From the NCBI GenBank assembly GCA_044226485.1, contig JBGAGY010000003.1, positions 524,504-588,503 on the forward strand: 64,000 bases of DNA, written 5' to 3'. This document shows positions 31,689-39,759 of the stretch, one piece after another; within the stretch, counting starts at the first letter, position 1, and every line of letters starts with the position of its first letter. Both the position numbers and the translations under genes were made by a program. The DNA is from UBA6663 sp044226485. GTDB taxonomy: Bacteria > Chloroflexota > Anaerolineae > Anaerolineales > UBA6663. Under the pieces are notes generated by a model that ran no database searches, was not told the origin of the DNA, and saw only the letters and a list, made by a program, of their open reading frames with translations.

Positions 31689-32510
31689 ATGACCACGACC
31701 TCGGCCGAGCTGGATGTGATCCAGCATTTCTTCTTTGGCGATCCGGCTGCACCCCTGTTCGGCGCCTACCACGCGGCTGCCGGCCCAGGACAAGAGCGCC
31801 GGGGCGTCGTCCTCTGCGCGCCTTGGGGCCAGGAGTACATCCGCTCACATCGGGCGTTGCGTCAGCTCGCGCTCCGCCTGGCGCGGCGCGGTATCGACGT
31901 TCTGAGGTTCGACTATTCGGGTTGCGGCGACTCGGCCGGCGATGAGGCCATGGCGGACCTCGACCGCTGGACGTCGGACGTCCGTACTGCAGTCGAGGAA
32001 CTTGGCCGGCGCAGTGGTGCGCGGCGCTGTGCGCTCGTCGGGCTTCGGCTCGGCGGCGCGCTGGCGATACGGGCCGCCGACACCTGCGACAACGTGGACG
32101 CTCTCGCGCTGTGGGAGCCGGTCCTGCAGGGGGTCGACTATGCGGCCGAACTGGTCGAGCAGCATCGGCATGCACTCTGGCGGTACGCGCATCGACCGGG
32201 TTCTCCACCCCACCCCGGAGACCCGACCGAGATCCTCGGCTTCGCCCTTGGGCCCAGGCTCTGGGGGCATTGGCAGGCGCTGAGCCTGGACGGGGCGTCG
32301 CTGTCGGCGACCAGGTCTGTGTTGCTTGTCGAGCACCAGGCCACTGAACCTGTGTCGCGCTTCGCCCAGGACCTCACGGCGCGAGGGCACGGGGTGACCC
32401 TCGAACGGATCGAGGGCCCTGTGATCTGGACAGAGGATCCGGACAAAGCTTTGGTGCCCCAAGCGACGTTGGAGGCCATCGTCGACTGGCTGGCCGGGGG
32501 GGCATCATGA
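31689..32510 (+). CDS. Alpha/beta hydrolase-fold protein with Arg at the nucleophile elbow
   Basis: 273 residues with the alpha/beta hydrolase layout: strand and turn GVVLCAPWGQEYIRSHRA, then FDYSGCGDS, then the nucleophile elbow ALVGLRLGG. The elbow is Gly-Leu-Arg-Leu-Gly, so the expected Ser is Arg, and no His stands at the usual C-terminal place (IWTEDPD). The layout resembles the proteins called exosortase A system-associated hydrolase 2, which as I recall share the GLRLG elbow; no exosortase is visible here. It may be non-catalytic, perhaps a partner of the next protein, whose start overlaps its stop by 4 nt. A ribosome site (GAGGACAGG) precedes the ATG. It is likely the eighth gene of the PKS/NRPS transcript, counted from the partial PKS1 and leaving out the remnant. 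Confidence 0.82.
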   Translation: MTTTSAELDVIQHFFFGDPAAPLFGAYHAAAGPGQERRGVVLCAPWGQEYIRSHRALRQLALRLARRGIDVLRFDYSGCGDSAGDEAMADLDRWTSDVRTAVEELGRRSGARRCALVGLRLGGALAIRAADTCDNVDALALWEPVLQGVDYAAELVEQHRHALWRYAHRPGSPPHPGDPTEILGFALGPRLWGHWQALSLDGASLSATRSVLLVEHQATEPVSRFAQDLTARGHGVTLERIEGPVIWTEDPDKALVPQATLEAIVDWLAGGAS

Positions 32511-33448
32511 CCGAAACCGTGATCACGCTCGGCCGCGGGGGGGCGCGCCTCGCAATACTGACTGATCCACCCGAGGCCAGCCCTGCGGCCGAGCCGCTGG
32601 GCGTGATCCTGTTGAACGCCGGATTGATCCACCATGTGGGCCCGAGCCGCTTGTACGTTCGGCTGGCCCGCCGGTTGGCCGGGGCCGGGCACGTCGCCCT
32701 GCGCCTCGACTATTCGGGCGTGGGCGACAGCCGCCCGCGCGAGGATCATCTCCCCGCGGAAAAAAGCGTCATCCAGGAAGCCCTGCAGGCGATGGACCGG
32801 CTGGCCTCGTTGCGAGGCGTGACGCGGTTCGTTTTGATGGGCCATTGCTCGGGCGCCGTCCACGCCTTCCAGACGGCTACCCAAGACGATCGCGTCGCCG
32901 CCATCGTCTTGATCAACCTCGAGGGAGGCGAATCCGAATGGGTGACGTACGACCGCGATCGCAAGGCGGCCCGCTACTACAGTGCCTATTATGGCGAGCG
33001 AGCCCGAGACCCCGACCGTTGGCGCAGGCTCCTCACTGGCCAGGCGAACTACCGGAAGATCGCGGGCGTGATCTTCGGCACGCTCATCGTGAATCGCGTG
33101 AAGGCCCTGGCCTTTCGGGTGTCGAACCGGGCCCGACGGCCGGAGCCCTCTCAGCTGCCCCCTCTGGTCGTTCAGTCCCGCACCGAGTTCGACGCCCTGA
33201 TCGCGCGGGGCACGCGCGTGCTCTTCGCGCACTCCGAGGGTAGCACCGGGCTGGAGTACGTGCGCTTCACGCTGGGCGAGCATCTGGAGAAAGCCATCGC
33301 TGGCGGCACGGCCAACCTGGAGATCATCCCGCAATCCGATCACCTCTTCACGGTCCTTCGAGCGCAAAGCGAGTTGATGGCCGTGATCGAAAGCTGGTTG
33401 GCGCGCGTGAGCCAGAATCTGCCGGCCAATGAGGGCGCCGGCGCGTGA
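32507..33448 (+). CDS. Alpha/beta hydrolase with Cys nucleophile
   Basis: 313 residues. The fold is shown by GVILLNAGLIHHVGPSRLYV, LDYSGVGDS and the elbow MGHCSGAVHA, where the central nucleophile is Cys (Gly-His-Cys-Ser-Gly). A likely catalytic His follows in PQSDHLFTV near the C terminus. The acidic member is less clear (the HSEGSTGLEY region). It resembles exosortase A system-associated hydrolase 1, the usual partner of the family of the preceding gene. Cys-elbow members attack thioesters or activated esters. As the last gene of the cluster and the only active-looking soluble hydrolase in it, it is the best candidate for a stand-alone release or editing thioesterase of an assembly line that lacks one. 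That function is inferred from position only. Confidence 0.82.
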   Translation: MTETVITLGRGGARLAILTDPPEASPAAEPLGVILLNAGLIHHVGPSRLYVRLARRLAGAGHVALRLDYSGVGDSRPREDHLPAEKSVIQEALQAMDRLASLRGVTRFVLMGHCSGAVHAFQTATQDDRVAAIVLINLEGGESEWVTYDRDRKAARYYSAYYGERARDPDRWRRLLTGQANYRKIAGVIFGTLIVNRVKALAFRVSNRARRPEPSQLPPLVVQSRTEFDALIARGTRVLFAHSEGSTGLEYVRFTLGEHLEKAIAGGTANLEIIPQSDHLFTVLRAQSELMAVIESWLARVSQNLPANEGAGA

Positions 33449-33513
33449 GTCGGTTGAGGGTTGCGATCGGTTTCGGATCGGTAGCCCCTGCGCTGCCGTG
33501 CAAAACCGGGAAA

Positions 33514-33542
33514 TTGTAAAATCCGGGCGAGCCCGGTATAAT
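33514..33542 (+). promoter_or_regulatory. Sigma-70-type promoter of tRNA-Pro
   Basis: TTGTAA (33514-33519) and a perfect TATAAT (33537-33542), 17 bp apart, in a local AT-rich patch. The predicted start is about 8 bp before the tRNA. Confidence 0.75.
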
Positions 33543-33556
33543 GGCTGAGTCTCAAT

Positions 33557-33634
<78 letters not shown>

Positions 33635-33641
33635 GACCACA

Positions 33642-33691
33642 CTGAGGGCCGCAGATCGACGATGTCGTTGGTCTGCGGCCCTCAGTCTTTT
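33642..33691 (+). terminator. Rho-independent terminator after tRNA-Pro
   Basis: Perfect 14-bp stem CTGAGGGCCGCAGA / TCTGCGGCCCTCAG around a 16-nt loop, followed by TCTTTTG. It would end the tRNA transcript and any read-through from the PKS/NRPS operon. Confidence 0.8.
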
Positions 33692-33782
33692 GTCGGCGTC
33701 GCCCGACACACAAGGATTGCGGTTGACGCCAGGGGCTCTCCATGGTCCGTCGGCGCCGGGACGCGGCCAGAAGGAGGCGCCC

Positions 33783-34015
33783 ATGGCGACTCGTTACCGC
33801 ATTGTTGTGAACGGCGTTGGCCGTGCGACGTTCCCGAAAATCTGTCCTCGCCTGTCGCCGAAAGTATCATCACCACCAAGCGTAATGTCGGCGGTCGCGG
33901 CCATGTCCTGACATGGCTAGACGTGCCTGATGAATATGGCGGGCGGCTGGCCGAACTCTGCGGGGGAGACGAAGCAAACCTCGATCACGGCACGCGGAGC
34001 GGCTGTAGGCAGAAC
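33783..34015 (+). pseudogene. Small hypothetical gene with a frameshift
   Basis: An ideal ribosome site (AAGGAGG, 33771-33777) stands 5 nt before ATG GCG ACT CGT (MATRYRIVVNGVGR). From about nt 33825 the protein-like sequence continues one frame over: DVPENLSSPVAESIITTKRN, then GGRGHVLTWLDVPDEYGGRL. The first frame stops at 33911 (43 codons including the stop). The second frame looks coding to about 33985 and then runs on without a clear end, so the 3' limit given is approximate. A single base change near 33825 would join the pieces into a protein of about 70-80 residues. I do not recognise the family. It could be a decayed gene or a sequencing error. Confidence 0.4.
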
Positions 34016-34047
34016 GCCCAAGGGCCGACACGCGTCGGCCCTTGGGC
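34016..34047. terminator. Perfect 14-bp hairpin, probable bidirectional transcription end
   Basis: GCCCAAGGGCCGAC pairs perfectly with GTCGGCCCTTGGGC around the loop ACGC. It lies 33 bp past the stop of the minus-strand SGNH gene and after the small plus-strand gene. Neither side has a run of T, so it may act with Rho or only protect 3' ends. Confidence 0.5.
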
Positions 34048-34079
34048 TCCAACTCACTTGCCACCGCGTGATGGTCGAC

Positions 34080-35108
34080 TCAAGGGCCCGCGATGGCGGC
34101 CGCCCGGATTTCGGCGTCGGTCAGGGGCGCCAACCTCAGGTTCCACTGATCATTCATGCGATTGATGTAAACACTGGCGAACAGCCCGCTGAGCGCCGTG
34201 CCAGGATGCATATAGGCGTCATCCACGGATCCATCTGTCGGCGCCGCGCCGCGACTTCGGATGTTGACGTACAGACCATCGATGACGACTTGATCCCCCT
34301 GACGCCGACTGGCGACCGCGCTGCCGAACGCCGCGTTGAAATCCCACCACGAAATGCCCAGCGCCTGAAGCCCGATCCGCACGCGATCGTTGACATAGGT
34401 GAACGCGGCGATCAGCCGTTGCCGACCCACCGGGCTTGAAAGCGCAGTGTTTTGGGGATCTGGCAGCAGATCGAGGGCGATGTAATCCTGAGTGGCGGCC
34501 ACAAGCACGGAGCCTTTTTTCGCCGCGTCCAGCTGGGCGGCCGCCGCGATGATGTTGTCGGCGATTCGATCCAGGGGGGCAGTCCCGGTCAATAAGCCCC
34601 GGTAGATGCTGTCTGAGAGCCCGTTCGCACGGAAGTCGTTGACACCGACTTGCAGCAAGACGTACGACACGGTGCCCGACTTCAGTTGTGCGACGACGCC
34701 CGGCACCTGGTTGGCCAGGGCGTCGCTTGAGGTGGCGCCCGACAGCGCCCAATCGAACTCATAGCCAGTCCGTCGGCTGCCGCCCCACTGCCCCCACGGA
34801 CCGACCGGCAATGCGCGCAACCGGGCCAGGAGTTCCACCCAATTCAGCGCCGGCCTGGCGTTTTCGGGGGCCTGGTATTCGTCCTGCTCGCTATCGCCGA
34901 TGACGGCGATGTGAGCCAGCGGGGCGACAGGCGTCGGCGTCGGCGCGACCGTCCCGGATGCCGTCTTCATCACCGTCGACAGGTACAGGGCAGTGCCCGA
35001 AGAGCCGCTCTGAGCGGTCGCCCGCGAAACGGAACTGGCCCCGAGTAACCCAGCCAACGCGAGCGCGGAAAGCCAAAGAGGCGGCAGCGTGCGACGCCAG
35101 GAGCGCAT
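34080..35108 (-). CDS. Secreted SGNH/GDSL hydrolase, paralogue of the cluster enzyme
   Basis: 342 residues from the ATG at 35108, which opens a clear signal peptide (MRSWRRTLPPLWLSALALAG then LLGASSVSRATAQ, likely cut after ATAQ). SGNH blocks: GDSEQDEY, an Asn in GVNDF, and DDAYMHPG for Asp/His. The stretch NWVELLARLRALPVGPWGQW with RRTGYEFDWALSG closely matches the NRPS-linked hydrolase (NWIELLVTLRGLNFGP, RRSGYEYNWARSG), so the two are paralogues. This copy has no lipobox and would be released or held by its signal sequence. It follows the FAH-family gene by about 40 nt on the same strand. Its substrate is unknown; the paralogy links it loosely to the biosynthetic cluster across the tRNA. 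Confidence 0.85.
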   Translation of the reverse strand: MRSWRRTLPPLWLSALALAGLLGASSVSRATAQSGSSGTALYLSTVMKTASGTVAPTPTPVAPLAHIAVIGDSEQDEYQAPENARPALNWVELLARLRALPVGPWGQWGGSRRTGYEFDWALSGATSSDALANQVPGVVAQLKSGTVSYVLLQVGVNDFRANGLSDSIYRGLLTGTAPLDRIADNIIAAAAQLDAAKKGSVLVAATQDYIALDLLPDPQNTALSSPVGRQRLIAAFTYVNDRVRIGLQALGISWWDFNAAFGSAVASRRQGDQVVIDGLYVNIRSRGAAPTDGSVDDAYMHPGTALSGLFASVYINRMNDQWNLRLAPLTDAEIRAAAIAGP

Positions 35109-35148
35109 CGGCGCAGCCCGGGCTCTCTCCCGGAGAATCGCAGAATCG

Positions 35149-36006
35149 TTAAGGTGATGCAAGAACACGATTTTCGATAAGGCCGATGCCGTCGATCTCG
35201 CAGGTGACCACGTCCCCGGGGTGCAGGTATTCCGGGGGCGTGCGGGCGAACCCCACGCCACTGGGTGTGCCGGTCGAAATGATATCGCCCGGAAGAAGAG
35301 TCATGCCCTTCGACAGCCATTCGATCATGGCAGGGATGTCGAAGATGAAATCGGCCGTCGTCGACTCCTGCTTGAGCACGCCGTTGACCTTACAGCGCAA
35401 CGTCAGCGCGTGAGGGTCGGCGATCTCGTCGGCCGTCACGATCCATGGGCCCATCGGGCAGGTCTCGTCAAGGCTCTTGCCCCTGAAGAACTGGCCGCCA
35501 TGCGCATTCTGAATGTCGCGCGCCGACACGTCGTTGATAATCGTGTAGCCGAAGACATGCTCGAGCGCCTGAGCACGCGACACGTTCTTCGCGCGCTTGC
35601 CGATGACGAACGCGAGCTCGACCTCCCAGTCGTACTGGGTCGTCAAACCGAAATCCAGGTGCAGGTCGCTCGTCGGCCCCGTGACAGCCGTCGTCGCCTT
35701 CGTGAAGATCACGGGCACCGTCGGCATGACCACCGGCAGGTTCTTGGCACGCAGGCTTTCGGCGGCATGCTCGGCGTAGTTCATGCCCAGGCACAGGATG
35801 TTGCGCCGCGGTTCGCCGATCGGCGCCAGCAGGCGCAGGCCGCTCAGCGGGATCGGCGCGGCAGCCGTCGCCCGCGCGCGCTCGAGCCCCGATGCGCCGA
35901 GCGCGATCAGGTCGGTCATCGTCAGGCCCGGAATCGGCACGACGGTATCGCCCTCAACTCGGCCGAGTTGACGCCCGCCGGCCGCCGCGTATGTGATGAA
36001 GCGCAT
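35149..36006 (-). CDS. Fumarylacetoacetate hydrolase (FAH) family protein
   Basis: 285 residues. The start at 36006 (MRFITYAAAGG) has GAGGA about 8 nt upstream; a GTG five codons earlier lacks such a site. The fold and metal site are clear: ILCLGMNYAEHAAES, then DWEVELAFVIG with two of the acidic metal ligands, NDVSARD, and GDIISTGTPSGVGFARTP near the C terminus. The family covers fumarylpyruvate and acylpyruvate hydrolases, ureidoglycolate lyase-like enzymes and oxaloacetate decarboxylases; the sequence alone does not separate these. It probably cleaves a C-C bond of a 2,4-diketo acid in aromatic or amino acid breakdown. It is divergent from a methyltransferase-like gene across an inverted repeat. 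Confidence 0.9.
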   Translation of the reverse strand: MRFITYAAAGGRQLGRVEGDTVVPIPGLTMTDLIALGASGLERARATAAAPIPLSGLRLLAPIGEPRRNILCLGMNYAEHAAESLRAKNLPVVMPTVPVIFTKATTAVTGPTSDLHLDFGLTTQYDWEVELAFVIGKRAKNVSRAQALEHVFGYTIINDVSARDIQNAHGGQFFRGKSLDETCPMGPWIVTADEIADPHALTLRCKVNGVLKQESTTADFIFDIPAMIEWLSKGMTLLPGDIISTGTPSGVGFARTPPEYLHPGDVVTCEIDGIGLIENRVLASP

Positions 36007-36025
36007 GGATGGTATCCTCACAGGG

Positions 36026-36105
36026 ACCGCGGACGGCAGACCGCCGACCGCGGTAGGTTACGGATGGCGGGTGACGACCACGTTCGGCAGTCTGCCGTCC
36101 GCGGT
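36026..36105. repeat. Inverted pair of the ACCGCGGAC repeat family
   Basis: Left arm ACCGCGGACGGCAGACCGCC (36026-36045) and right arm at 36086-36105, whose reverse complement differs at one of 20 bases. It fills most of the 113-bp gap between two divergent genes, so any promoters for them must lie in or beside it. Confidence 0.8.
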
Positions 36106-36119
36106 TATCGACCCAGCGC

Positions 36120-36947
36120 ATGTTACCATGCCCCATCGTGCGACGACCTACCGTTCGACCTCTCGGCCAACCCACACGCGGCAAGACGGCGCCGAACCGG
36201 CTGCGCAAGACTGACGCCTTCCTCGCGCTCGCCTTTCCGGAGTTCGTCCGGCATCTGCCCGGCATCTACGTCGACCTGGGCTATGGCGCCTATCCTGTCA
36301 CGTCCGTCGAAACCCTGCACCGGCTGCGGCGGCTGAAACCTGATCTCCACGTCGTCGGCGTCGAGATCGACCCTGAACGCGTGGCCGCCGCCCTGCCCGA
36401 TCGCCAGGAGGGGCTCGACTTCCGCCTGGGCGGATTCAACCTGCCGCTCAAGCCCCATGAACGGGCCGCCGTCGTCAGGGCCTTCAACGTCCTGCGACAG
36501 TATCCCGAATCCGAGGTGACGGCTGCGCTTCAGGCGCTGGCCGACGGCATGACCGAGCAGGCTCTGTTGATCGAGGGCACGTCAAGCCCGACCGGGCAGC
36601 TGATGACGTTCAACCTGTACCAGAGACTCGAGGGCAGCCTCGAGACGCTCGGGCTCGTGCTGGCGCCGGGCCTGCACCGCGACTTCGCGCCGCGGCAGCT
36701 CCAGCCCGTCCTGCCCAAGAACTACATCCACCACGCGGCACCTGACGGCGCGATCGACAGCTTCTTCGCCACGTGGACGAGGGCGTGGTCTGCGGCGCGG
36801 GCGCATGGACAGGACCTGCGTCAGATCTTTTCGGTCTCAGCCCTTCGGTTGCGCGAGGCCGGCTTCGCGATCGACCAGCGCCCCGCTCTGCTTCGCCGCG
36901 GGTTCCTGTGGCTCAAGCCACCGTGGCCGCTGAGAGACGACGAATGA
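36120..36947 (+). CDS. Class I SAM-dependent methyltransferase-like protein
   Basis: About 275 residues. IYVDLGYGAYPVTSVETLHR is a SAM-binding motif I and loop, and VVGVEIDPERVAAA is motif II with the acidic ribose ligand. The rest resembles an uncharacterised methylase family I associate with actinobacteria and Chloroflexota; the substrate is unknown. The start is uncertain: the ATG at 36120 is used, but the first 30 residues are Arg/Pro-rich and unlike a domain, so a later start (conserved sequence begins near residue 30) is possible. The last codons (RDDE, stop) come from the GACGAATGACGAAGG repeat downstream. Convergent with the ABC transporter genes. Confidence 0.75.
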   Translation: MLPCPIVRRPTVRPLGQPTRGKTAPNRLRKTDAFLALAFPEFVRHLPGIYVDLGYGAYPVTSVETLHRLRRLKPDLHVVGVEIDPERVAAALPDRQEGLDFRLGGFNLPLKPHERAAVVRAFNVLRQYPESEVTAALQALADGMTEQALLIEGTSSPTGQLMTFNLYQRLEGSLETLGLVLAPGLHRDFAPRQLQPVLPKNYIHHAAPDGAIDSFFATWTRAWSAARAHGQDLRQIFSVSALRLREAGFAIDQRPALLRRGFLWLKPPWPLRDDE

Positions 36948-36996
36948 CGAAGGACGAATGACGAAGGTCGTCACACACAACCTTCGTCATTCGTCA
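36937..36996. repeat. CGAATGACGAAGGA repeat with a perfect 15-bp hairpin
   Basis: Tandem copies of a GACGAATGACGAAGG unit, then a perfect inverted copy: 36953-36967 pairs with 36981-36995 around a 13-nt loop. It lies between two converging genes and may end transcription from both. The same unit occurs at 44551-44579 and 44725-44790. Confidence 0.8.
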
Positions 36997-37004
36997 CGCA
37001 GTCC

Positions 37005-38783
37005 CTACGGCTCCAAAGACCAGTTCTGCACGTCCCAGGTCATCGAGCCCCAGGTGCTGACAGTGTAGCCCTTCAGCCTGGAGGAAAAACCGTAGCCATC
37101 CTGAAAAACGTATAGGTACAGTTGCGGAAGGTCGTCCTGCACCAGTTTGCCCAGATCGCAGTAGGCCTGTTTGCGGGTGGCCTGGTCGAAGGTGCCGCCG
37201 GCGGTCGCGATGAGCGTGTCGGCCTCGGAGTTGACCCAGCGGAAGTAGTTGTCGCCGTCGGGGTTGTCGGGCCCAGGGATGTTGGTCGAAAGGAAGTACG
37301 CAGCCACCTCCTGCTGCGGCTCGATCGTGAAGCTTCGGTCGTAGATCAGCATATCGAAGTCGCCGGTCTTACGCGGCGAGCCGTCGCCATAGCTGCCGAA
37401 GATGATCGAGAAATCGTAGTTGACGATGTTGACCTCGATCCCGACTTCCTTCCATTGCTCAACCAGCCATTCCTCAGTGAGCTGGAGCGGATCGTAGTTC
37501 GTGTAGCCCTGCAGCTCCAACGTCATGCGCGTGCCGTCGGGCGCGTTCGGGGCGCCCTGAGCGACGCGAATGCCATCGGCGCCCTCGACCCAGCCGGCCT
37601 CGTCAAGCAGGCTCTTGGCCTTCTCGACGTCGAAGGTCTGCTCACGGGGAAGATCGCATTGATACCAGCCATACGCAAACGGGTTCGTCGAGTGGATCAC
37701 GCCCTGATCGCCGAGCACGTCGTTGACCAGCGTGTCGTAGTCGACGGCATACGCCATCGCCTGACGCACTCGCAGATCGCCGAGGATCGGGTGCGGGTTG
37801 CCCGGGCCGGGGTCGCCATCGTTCGGCGCGCTCAAGTTGAAGTCGATGGCCAGGTTCCAAACGCCCGGCACCAGCACCTGTTTGGCGGCGCCGGCCATGC
37901 GCGCGTCGTACGTGGCCTGATCGGCCCCGGGCCAGAGCTGAACATGCGCATCGCCCTGCTGCATGACGGCTTCCTGCGCGGCTTCATCCGGGACGATGTT
38001 GAAGATGATCCGATCGAGGTGCGGTTTGCCGGCCTCGTAGTAGTTCGGGTTGCGATCAAGCGTGATGCTCTCTCCCGCCCGCCATTCGCTGACGACGAAC
38101 GGCCCGGCGCCAACGGGTTTGGTGTTCCACTCCCAGTTGAGCATGTCGCCGGGTTCGCCGGTGGCGTGCTTGGGGAAGATCCCGGCCGAGAACTGGCCGA
38201 GGTAGTCGGGATACGGCGCCGAATAAGTGACGACGGCGGTCAGCGCGTCGGGCGTATCGATCGACGTGATCTGGGCGAAGCCGCCGGTCTGAGCCAGCGC
38301 GCCGCTATCGGGGTTCGAGATCGTCTGCCAGGTGTGGACGATGTCTTCTGACGTGATCGGCTCACCGTCCGACCACTTGAGATCGGGCTTGAGGTGCCAG
38401 GTCACCGTCAGCAGATCCTGCGAAAGCCCGCCGTTGTCGGGGCCGGGGAGTTCAGCGGCCAGCGCCGGCTGATACTGGCCCTGAGGGTCGACGAAGGTCA
38501 AACCCGTGCCGCTTGTCGCGTCGGCCACCTGGCGCACGATGGCGGCGTCGCCCAGGTAGCGGTTCAACGTGGTCGGCTCCTCGGGGATGATCAGCACGAT
38601 CTGGCTGCCGGACCCGGCTGGGGCTTCAGCGCTGGTGGGCGCCGCTGTCGGTTGATCGACGGTGCCGGCTGTCGGTTCGGAAGCCGGGGCTGTCGCCGGC
38701 TGCGTCGCCGGCGCCGTGCAGGCCGCCAGCAGCAGGCTCAGCCCCAGGCCGACTCGCGTCAGTGTTCGCAGAGTGGGGGTCAT
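37005..38783 (-). CDS. ABC transporter substrate-binding lipoprotein, peptide/nickel family (SBP_bac_5)
   Basis: 592 residues from the ATG at 38783, with AGGAGAG just upstream. The N terminus is a lipoprotein signal (LSLLLAAC) followed by a P/T/A-rich linker to about residue 60. The mature part is a family 5 solute-binding protein: EEPTTLNRY, WHLKPDLKWSDGEPITSEDI, GAGPFVVSEW, RQAMAYAVDYDTLV. It should capture oligopeptides or similar solutes outside the membrane and deliver them to the two permeases encoded just upstream on the same strand. The ligand cannot be read from the sequence. No ATPase gene is present in the cluster. Confidence 0.92.
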   Translation of the reverse strand: MTPTLRTLTRVGLGLSLLLAACTAPATQPATAPASEPTAGTVDQPTAAPTSAEAPAGSGSQIVLIIPEEPTTLNRYLGDAAIVRQVADATSGTGLTFVDPQGQYQPALAAELPGPDNGGLSQDLLTVTWHLKPDLKWSDGEPITSEDIVHTWQTISNPDSGALAQTGGFAQITSIDTPDALTAVVTYSAPYPDYLGQFSAGIFPKHATGEPGDMLNWEWNTKPVGAGPFVVSEWRAGESITLDRNPNYYEAGKPHLDRIIFNIVPDEAAQEAVMQQGDAHVQLWPGADQATYDARMAGAAKQVLVPGVWNLAIDFNLSAPNDGDPGPGNPHPILGDLRVRQAMAYAVDYDTLVNDVLGDQGVIHSTNPFAYGWYQCDLPREQTFDVEKAKSLLDEAGWVEGADGIRVAQGAPNAPDGTRMTLELQGYTNYDPLQLTEEWLVEQWKEVGIEVNIVNYDFSIIFGSYGDGSPRKTGDFDMLIYDRSFTIEPQQEVAAYFLSTNIPGPDNPDGDNYFRWVNSEADTLIATAGGTFDQATRKQAYCDLGKLVQDDLPQLYLYVFQDGYGFSSRLKGYTVSTWGSMTWDVQNWSLEP

Positions 38784-38832
38784 CTGTCTCTCCTCCTGTG
38801 ACACAGGCGACGAGGGGATCTCGTCGCCGTCC

Positions 38833-39759
38833 TCAACCCTTGGCGCCACGGACCAGGTACGGATCCAGCCCGTCGCGCAATCCATCGCCAATGTAGTTCA
38901 CCGTCATCGCGGCCAGGAAGATCAGCACGCCTGGGAAGATCGCGAGCCAAGGCGCCCGGAAGATGTGCTGCTGCGCCTCCTCCAGGATGTTGCCCCAGCT
39001 CGCCGTGGGCGGCTGGATGCCGAAGCCGAGGTAGCTCAGGCCCGACTCGGTGATGATGGCGAACGCCATCTGCAACGTGCCGTTGACCAGGATCGGCCCA
39101 AGGCAGTTCGGCAGGATGTGCCCGAGGATGATGCGGGTGTCGCTGGCGCCGAGCGCGCGCGCCGCCGTCACGAAATCGCGTTCGCGCAACACGAGCACGA
39201 GGCCGCGCACCAGCCGCGCCGTGTACATCCACGACAGCGCGCCGATGACGACGATCACCACCATCACGCTGTTCTTCAGTTGCGGGTATGGCAATTCGCG
39301 CAGCAAGGCGCTGATCAGGATCAGCACGAACGTCGTCGGGAACGTGAGAAAAGCGTCGGTGACGCGCATGAGGACGTTGTCGATCCAACCGCCGTAGTAG
39401 CCGCCGGCCGCGCCGATGGCGGTGCCGATCACGAGCGTCAGCACGGTCGACAGGACGCCGACGCTGAGCGAGATCTGTCCGCCGTACTGCAGGCGCGCGA
39501 GCAGGTCGCGCCCGCGGCTGTCGGTGCCGAGCCAGTGTTCGGCCGACGGCGCCTGAAGCTTGTCGGCCGGAGCCTGCTTGTCGGGATCATACGGGTTGAT
39601 CGGCGCCAGGATGGCGCCGGCGAAGAGGCCGAGCAAGATGATCAGCGAGATGACGGCCAGCTTGTGGCGGGTGAAGCGGCGCCAGATCTGTCCGGCCATG
39701 CTCTCGGGCACGACCGTCGCGCTCTGCACGGGCTCGCGTTGGAGGGCGGCGTCAGTCAT
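38833..39759 (-). CDS. ABC transporter permease, DppC/OppC type
   Basis: 308 residues. An N-terminal helix (LAVISLIILLGLFAGAILAP), the DppC-type segment HWLGTDSRGRDLLARLQYGG, about six membrane helices, and the coupling loop ARALGASDTRIILGHILPN that docks the ATPase. It forms the membrane channel with the DppB-type partner, whose stop it overlaps by 8 nt. The binding-protein gene follows about 50 nt downstream. Confidence 0.92.
   Translation of the reverse strand: MTDAALQREPVQSATVVPESMAGQIWRRFTRHKLAVISLIILLGLFAGAILAPINPYDPDKQAPADKLQAPSAEHWLGTDSRGRDLLARLQYGGQISLSVGVLSTVLTLVIGTAIGAAGGYYGGWIDNVLMRVTDAFLTFPTTFVLILISALLRELPYPQLKNSVMVVIVVIGALSWMYTARLVRGLVLVLRERDFVTAARALGASDTRIILGHILPNCLGPILVNGTLQMAFAIITESGLSYLGFGIQPPTASWGNILEEAQQHIFRAPWLAIFPGVLIFLAAMTVNYIGDGLRDGLDPYLVRGAKG

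Noticed and set aside
35221..36336. A 371-codon plus-strand open frame across the FAH-family gene
   Set aside because: Antisense to a clear FAH-family protein; Arg/His-rich translation without motifs.
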